DNA from: Lathyrus oleraceus
Taxonomy: Eukaryota > Streptophyta > Magnoliopsida > Fabales > Fabaceae
Length of the DNA: 64,000 nucleotides
Reading direction: 5' to 3'
NCBI RefSeq assembly: GCF_024323335.1
Contig: NC_066584.1
Coordinates: 270,483,618 to 270,547,617 of the forward strand
Of the stretch, positions 59,032 through 64,000 are shown piece by piece (the stretch's first letter is position 1; each line of letters opens with the position of its first letter). The position numbers were made by a program, and so were the translations under genes. The notes under the pieces are model-generated. The model had not been told where the DNA came from and searched no databases. It saw nothing but the letters and a program-made list of their open reading frames with translations.

Positions 59032-59882
59032 TGTAGGTGCTTAATTGGCTGCATTATATGGTAAAACACTAGCTGGTTACTAATGTCTTGACTGATGTCA
59101 TGACATGGTATGTATGTGTGACTACATTGTAGGTTAGAATATCTAACTCTACTCTGATGTCTTGACTGATGTCATGACACACTTGAGTAGTTACTGCAGG
59201 ATTAGCTAACACATGATTTATTGAATGTCAAACTGGATGCTGTGACATTCATACCTGTCAGCAGATACTAAGGAATAGAACAGCTGGTGTTCTGTTAGAA
59301 CTTAGTATTTATTTCCAGTCTGGTTATCAAGGAAAGACCAGACCTGGCATAAGGCCTACTGACTGAATGTCAAACTGGATGTTATGACATTCATCATTGA
59401 CAGCAGCTACTGAACATTAGACAGAGTGGTGTTTTGCTATACTTCAGCATGTAACTTAGTTTGTTCTTCGAGAGAATAACAGAACTAACTTAAGGCCAAA
59501 TGTGTAAATGTTAAGTTGGACACTTTAACATTTATTAATGTAAGCTGTTACTGTAGTATGGTCATTTTTATCATATACAGGTCAGCAAAATTGTACAGTC
59601 TGTTTTCTGGAAAAACAGACTCAGCATATGGACCTTGATGTCAAGCTGAATGTCGTGACATTCATTCCTGACAGCATATGCTATATTGTAGGTTGTTCAG
59701 TTTTCTTGGGCTATTCTTCAGGAAGTCAACAACTTAGAGAAAATCCAGGAAATCAACAACCAAGTTACATTTAATGAACCTAACAAATAGCCTATTTGTT
59801 AGTAACCTAAATGTTGAATTTATGGGAACTCGTGTGACCTTAAATTCAGGAGAATACAGGTGCAAAAGCCCAGGTACTGCAA

Positions 59883-59890
59883 TATAAAAA
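59883..59890 (+). promoter_or_regulatory. TATA box of copia element 2
   Basis: TATAAAAA followed by GGAAGGCG, the same context as in element 1. Confidence 0.72.
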
Positions 59891-60099
59891 GGAAGGCGTT
59901 CCTTCATTCAGTTTCAGGGATTTTGAGGCGTGAAGATTTTGTGTGTCCATCATACTTCACTGCTGTATTTTTGTGAGTCTTGTATTAGACATATCTTGTA
60001 AGCCAAGCCATTATCACGTTGATGATTGTTTTGGTATAGGGTGTTCATTGAGTTGTAAGTGTTGTGTCACTCAAAGCTTTTAAGCGTGAGTGCTGTGTA

Positions 60100-60130
60100 T
60101 CTTGATTAAAGCTGTGAAGCACAATCAAGA
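60100..60130 (+). other. Leader stem-loop A of copia element 2
   Basis: TCTTGATT / AATCAAGA, 8-bp stem with a 15-base loop containing AAGCTGTGAAG. Compared with element 1 (TCTTGGTT / AACCAAGA), one G-C pair is replaced by A-T on both sides. Confidence 0.75.
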
Positions 60131-60491
60131 GTTGTTTGAAGTGTGACTTCAAATTGTCTTTAATATTGATTAAAGATAGTAATCACTGAGGTGATTGAGG
60201 GGGAGTGAGTAGGAACTCTGATCTTAGTGTAAGATTGAAATTGCATTGGGTAGGGATTAAGTGATAAGTTGTAAACGGGTGAGTTTAGCTTTGAATTGAT
60301 ACTACTAATAGTGGATTTCCTCCCTGGCTTGGTAGCCCCCAGATGTAGGTCATGTTGGACTGAACTGGGTAAACAATCACTTGTGTTATTTACTGCACTT
60401 ACGTTTAAGTTCTGCATAATTCCTGTCTGTGCAGAATTGGATGTCATAACAACCCGTGTGACATCTAAAGCCTGATAACTAGAATTTCAAT

Positions 60492-60503
60492 TGGCATCAG
60501 AGC
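60492..60503 (+). promoter_or_regulatory. Primer-binding site of copia element 2
   Basis: TGGCATCAGAGC two bases after the LTR, identical to element 1, again followed by the CAGGCA-CCC-TGCCTG hairpin. Confidence 0.88.
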
Positions 60504-60559
60504 AGGCACCCTGCCTGTGAATTTCTAGGTGAGATCTAGGGAAGTTACTTTCTAGTACC

Positions 60560-63500
60560 ATGGGCAAGGATATAGGACACTCAAATAGACCACCCATGTT
60601 GGATGGCTCTAATTATGATGACTGGAAGCCTCGTATGATAGCCTTCTTAAGGTCTCTAGATAGCAAAGTCTGGAGAGCTGTCAACAAAGGATGGGAACAT
60701 CCAATGAGGACAGGTGAAGATGGAGGCAGTGAGCAGATTCCTGAAGAAGAGTGGGACAAGGAGCAAGAGGCACTAGCTCTTGGAAATTCCAAGGCCTTGA
60801 ATGCATTGTTCAATGGAATCAGTAAGAACATCTTCAGGCTGGTGCACCACTGTGAACTAGCTAAGGAAGTTTGGGATACCCTCAAGGTAACTCATGAAGG
60901 TACTTCCAAGGTGAAGATGTCCAAACTTCAGATGTTGACCACCAAGTTTGAAAACCTGAGGATGAAAGAGGATGAGACTATTCATGACTTTCACATGAAT
61001 ATTCTTGAAATTGCAAACACCTCTGGTGGACTAGGAGAGAAAATGGCTGAAGAGAAACTTGTAAGAAAGATCCTCAGGTCCTTGCCTAAAAGGTTTGCTA
61101 TGAAGGTCACAGCCATAGAGGAGGCACAAGACATCTGCAATATGAAGGTAGATGAGCTCATTGGTTCTCTCCAAACCTTTGAAATGGGCTTGTGTGAGAA
61201 TACTGAAAAGAAGAACAAAAGCGTAGCTTTTATATCTAATGCTGAAGAAGAGTCAGAAGCAGAATATACTGAAGGTGATGACAGTATATCAGAAGCCTTA
61301 GCCATGCTTGGAAGGCAGTTCAACAAGTTCGTGAAGAAGATTGATCAAAGAGGGAGACCTAATGTCAAGAACATCCCGTCTGACATCAGGAAAAGATCAA
61401 CTTCTGATGAAAAGTTCAACCAAGGCAAGGGAATCCAGTGTCATGGTTGTGAAGGGTATGGACACGTCAGAGCTGAATGTCCTACTTATCTCAAGATGCA
61501 AAAGAAGGGGCTAACTATCACATGGTCTGAAGGAGATTCTGAGAGTGAATCTGGAGGAGAATCTGCCAAACATGTCACTGCACTAACCAGTGTTTGTGCA
61601 TCTGATGATGACTCAAGTGCAGATGAACTGACCTTTGATGAACTTGCTGCAGCCTATAAGAAGTTGTGTACCACCAGTGCAGAAGTGCGTGCACAAGGAG
61701 AAAAGCAGAAGAAACTCATCAAGGAACTGGAAGATGAGAGACAGAAGCAACTGTCTGTCATAGAGGGTCTAAATGGTGAGATGGCCCTGCTGACTTCCAA
61801 GCTGAATCAGATGACTAAATCCATCAGAATGATGAATAAGGGAACTGACACCTTGGAAGAGATTCTAAAGGTGGGACAGCAGTCTGGAACCAAATCTGGC
61901 CTAGGATTTGGGAAAAGATCCTCAGCTGAACACAAACGCCCAAAGGCTAAAGTTCAGAAGTTCAAGCGGAAGTCAAAGCCAATGTCTCAACATCGAGGAA
62001 CTAGGATGAATGATCATCAGAAGAGGAAATACCAGAAGTGGAGGTGTCACCACTGTGGTAGACTTGGTCATATAAAAGCCTTCTGCTACTGGATTCATGG
62101 TTTCCCTAACCAAGTCTCGCATGTCAGGCCTAAGCATAAACCATATAAGCGCTATGTTCCCATCAAGAAGCAACAATGGTATGCTAGGATAGCACACACT
62201 GCTCTAAGGGCTTCTTCCAGAGAAGACTGGTACTTTGACAGTGGATGCTCAAGACATATGACTGGTATGGAAAATCTACTGGTAGATATTCAACCTCACA
62301 CTACCAGCTATGTGACCTTTGGTGATGGTGCCAAAGGAAAAATAAAAGGTGTGGGTAAGTTGGACTGCTCTGGAGTTCCAAAACTGAATAATGTGCTGTT
62401 AGTAAGAGGACTAACTACAAACCTCATCAGCATAAGTCAGCTGTGTGATCAAGGGTTTCATGTTCAGTTTACGAAGGAGCTATGCATTGTGACTAATGGT
62501 GACAATCAGGAAGTTATGAGAGGAACCAGGTCCAAAGATAACTGTTATCTGTGGGAACCTAAAGTCTCTAACTTTTCAACAATATGCTCCTCAACCAAGG
62601 AAGAACAGGAGGTGAAGCTGTGGCATAGACGTCTTAGACATCTCCACTTACGGGGAATGAAGAAGATTATATCCAAGGAAGCAGTCAGAGGGATCCCAAA
62701 GCTGCTTATTGACGAAGGAAGAGTCTGTGGAGAATGCCAGGTGGGCAAGCAAACCAAGATGTCACATCCGAAGCTGGGACATCCTACAACTTCCAGAGTT
62801 CTGGAACTGTTGCATATGGACTTAATGGGACCTATGCAGGTTGAAAGTCTTGGTGGAAAGAGATATGCCTACGTGGTGGTTGATGACCATTCCAGATACA
62901 CGTGGATAAGCTTCATCAGAGAGAAGTCAGATACATTTGATGTCTTCAAAGACCTGTGCATAAGACTTCAAAGGGAAAAGGCCAGTTGTGTGGTCCGGAT
63001 TAGAAGTGATCATGGTATGGAGTTCAAGAATTCCAAGTTTGATGAGTTTTGCTCATCTGAAGGAATAAGTCATGAGTTCTCCTCCCCTATAACCCCTCAG
63101 CAGAATGGAATAGTTGAAAGGAAAAATAGAACTATTCAAGAATCTGCCAGGGCAATGATTCATGCAAAGAATCTCCCCATGCACTTTTGGGCTGAAGCAA
63201 TCAATACCGCGTGCTATGTTCACAACAGAGTCACATTGAGAAAAGGAACCTCCTCCACTCTGTATGAAATATGGAAAGGCAGAAAACCCACTGTGAAGTA
63301 CTTTCATATCTTTGGAAGTAAATGCTACATTCTCACAGATCGTGAACAGAGAAGGAAGCTGGATCCCAAAAGTGATGAGGGTATATTTTTAGGATACTCC
63401 ACTAACAGCAGAGCCTACAGAGTGTTCAACTACAGGACCAATGTCCTGATGGAATCCATAAATGTTATTGTGGATGATAAAGAGGAAGGGATCGATGTCA

Positions 63501-64000
63501 TAGAGGATGTTGAAACATTCCTTGACAATTCAACTGACATTCCAGTCAAGTCAGAAGAAGTACAGGAACCTCCTCCTGAATGTGAAGTAGATGCAACCAC
63601 CAAAATGCCATCTATCAGAATTCAGAAAGACCACCCTAAGGATCTTATCATAAGGGATCCTAACAGTGGTGTGACTACCAGGTCACGGGGAATAAGCTCA
63701 AATTCCTGCTTTGTATCCAAGGTTGAACCAAAGAATGTGAAAGAAGCCCTGACTGACAAGTACTGGATCAATGCCATGCAAGAGGAACTTGAGCAGTTCA
63801 AAAGGAATGAAGTATGGGAGCTAGTTCCAAGACCTGAAGGGACCAACATCATTGGTACCAAGTGGATCTACAAAAACAAATCTGATGAGAAAGGAGTAAT
63901 TACTAGGAATAAAGCGAGACTAGTAGCTCAAGGATACACTCAAGATGAAGGGGTAGATTTTGATGAAACATTTGCTCCTGTGGCTAGGCTTGAGTCCATC
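60560..64000 (+). CDS. gag-pol: Gag-Pol of copia element 2 (first 1147 codons; runs off the window)
   Basis: Homologous to the 1562-aa Gag-Pol of element 1 from its first residue (start MGKDIGHSNRPPML). The frame is open from the ATG to the end of the window; no stop was found, and the indels I located relative to element 1 sum to +9 bp, so frame is kept. Visible: zinc knuckle 1 from C294, zinc knuckle 2 from C496, protease DSG ~560, integrase zinc motif from H689, D754, D817, E853, then the beginning of RT (up to ~APVARLESI). The YVDD and RNase H parts lie outside. Differences include a Gly-to-Arg change in the zinc motif (HRRLGH becomes HRRLRH) and Thr-to-Met just after the second catalytic Asp (DHGTEF becomes DHGMEF). 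Function may be reduced, but the frame is not broken in the part seen. Confidence 0.92.
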   Translation, partial: MGKDIGHSNRPPMLDGSNYDDWKPRMIAFLRSLDSKVWRAVNKGWEHPMRTGEDGGSEQIPEEEWDKEQEALALGNSKALNALFNGISKNIFRLVHHCELAKEVWDTLKVTHEGTSKVKMSKLQMLTTKFENLRMKEDETIHDFHMNILEIANTSGGLGEKMAEEKLVRKILRSLPKRFAMKVTAIEEAQDICNMKVDELIGSLQTFEMGLCENTEKKNKSVAFISNAEEESEAEYTEGDDSISEALAMLGRQFNKFVKKIDQRGRPNVKNIPSDIRKRSTSDEKFNQGKGIQCHGCEGYGHVRAECPTYLKMQKKGLTITWSEGDSESESGGESAKHVTALTSVCASDDDSSADELTFDELAAAYKKLCTTSAEVRAQGEKQKKLIKELEDERQKQLSVIEGLNGEMALLTSKLNQMTKSIRMMNKGTDTLEEILKVGQQSGTKSGLGFGKRSSAEHKRPKAKVQKFKRKSKPMSQHRGTRMNDHQKRKYQKWRCHHCGRLGHIKAFCYWIHGFPNQVSHVRPKHKPYKRYVPIKKQQWYARIAHTALRASSREDWYFDSGCSRHMTGMENLLVDIQPHTTSYVTFGDGAKGKIKGVGKLDCSGVPKLNNVLLVRGLTTNLISISQLCDQGFHVQFTKELCIVTNGDNQEVMRGTRSKDNCYLWEPKVSNFSTICSSTKEEQEVKLWHRRLRHLHLRGMKKIISKEAVRGIPKLLIDEGRVCGECQVGKQTKMSHPKLGHPTTSRVLELLHMDLMGPMQVESLGGKRYAYVVVDDHSRYTWISFIREKSDTFDVFKDLCIRLQREKASCVVRIRSDHGMEFKNSKFDEFCSSEGISHEFSSPITPQQNGIVERKNRTIQESARAMIHAKNLPMHFWAEAINTACYVHNRVTLRKGTSSTLYEIWKGRKPTVKYFHIFGSKCYILTDREQRRKLDPKSDEGIFLGYSTNSRAYRVFNYRTNVLMESINVIVDDKEEGIDVIEDVETFLDNSTDIPVKSEEVQEPPPECEVDATTKMPSIRIQKDHPKDLIIRDPNSGVTTRSRGISSNSCFVSKVEPKNVKEALTDKYWINAMQEELEQFKRNEVWELVPRPEGTNIIGTKWIYKNKSDEKGVITRNKARLVAQGYTQDEGVDFDETFAPVARLESI

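Larger units (their letters stand above)
59032..60489 (+). repeat. 5' LTR of copia element 2 (1458 bp)
   Basis: Starts TGTAGGTGCTTAATTGGC and ends CTAGAATTTCA. It is 97 bp longer than the LTRs of element 1, mainly because the block TGATGTCTTGACTGATGTCA-like is present twice near its start (about 59083 and 59155) where element 1 has one. TATA box at 59883-59890. It keeps the palindrome CTAACAAATA/TATTTGTTAG and stem-loops A (60100-60130) and B. Confidence 0.93.
59032..64000 (+). mobile_element. Copia element 2, same SIRE/Maximus family, 3' part outside window
   Basis: 5' LTR (59032-60489), primer site TGGCATCAGAGC (60492-60503) and gag-pol (from 60560) in the same order and orientation as element 1. 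Internal sequence is closely related but clearly diverged, with net +9 bp (3 codons) in gag relative to element 1 over the shared region. It is therefore a separate insertion, not a duplication of element 1. The five bases before it are CTCTT; the matching target duplication would lie outside the window. Confidence 0.93.

Noticed and set aside
47322..64000. One large segmental duplication producing both copia copies
   Set aside because: The two copies differ in LTR length (1361 vs 1458 bp), in gag length by a net three codons and at many bases, and have different target sites, so they are separate insertions.

Overview
This window looks like repeat-rich plant nuclear DNA. I see no single-copy host gene in it. 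AT-rich composition, very long Tat/Ogre-type Ty3/gypsy LTRs, a SIRE/Maximus-type Ty1/copia element and a large satellite array together suggest a large-genome legume, most likely tribe Fabeae (Pisum, Lathyrus, Vicia, Lens). That placement is an inference from repeat types, not a match to a reference.

Layout. (1) 1-13095: a rearranged plus-strand Tat/Ogre element. A left LTR, cut by the window edge, ends at 4152 and is fused directly to an integrase pseudogene (4153-5320). A long 3' untranslated region, a polypurine tract and a 4.8-kb right LTR (8299-13095) follow. Primer-binding site, gag, protease and reverse transcriptase are missing. (2) 13096-13979: a remnant of a second Tat/Ogre-like element on the minus strand, consisting of LTR start, polypurine tract and the adjoining 3' UTR. 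(3) 13980-47321 and 55474-59031: one satellite array, about 36.9 kb and roughly 207 monomers of ~178 bp. Each monomer is built of four diverged ~44-bp quarter units. The array joins the minus-strand retrotransposon 3' UTR through decayed quarter units, which suggests it grew from 3'-UTR tandem repeats. Multi-monomer block duplications are visible, including an exact 2315-bp tandem pair. (4) 47322-55473: a complete, young SIRE/Maximus copia element (8152 bp, two 1361-bp LTRs with four differences, TSD ATGAA, intact 1562-aa gag-pol) inserted in the array. (5) 59032-64000: a second, diverged copy of the same family in the same orientation, also inserted in the array and cut by the window end.

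The most notable signals are the retrotransposon-to-satellite junction, the quarter-unit and block structure of the array, a family of stem-loops in the copia element whose stems change in a compensatory way while the loop stays constant, and a TMV-like leaky-stop context (TAG CAA CCA) after gag-pol leading into an 89-codon vestigial extension.
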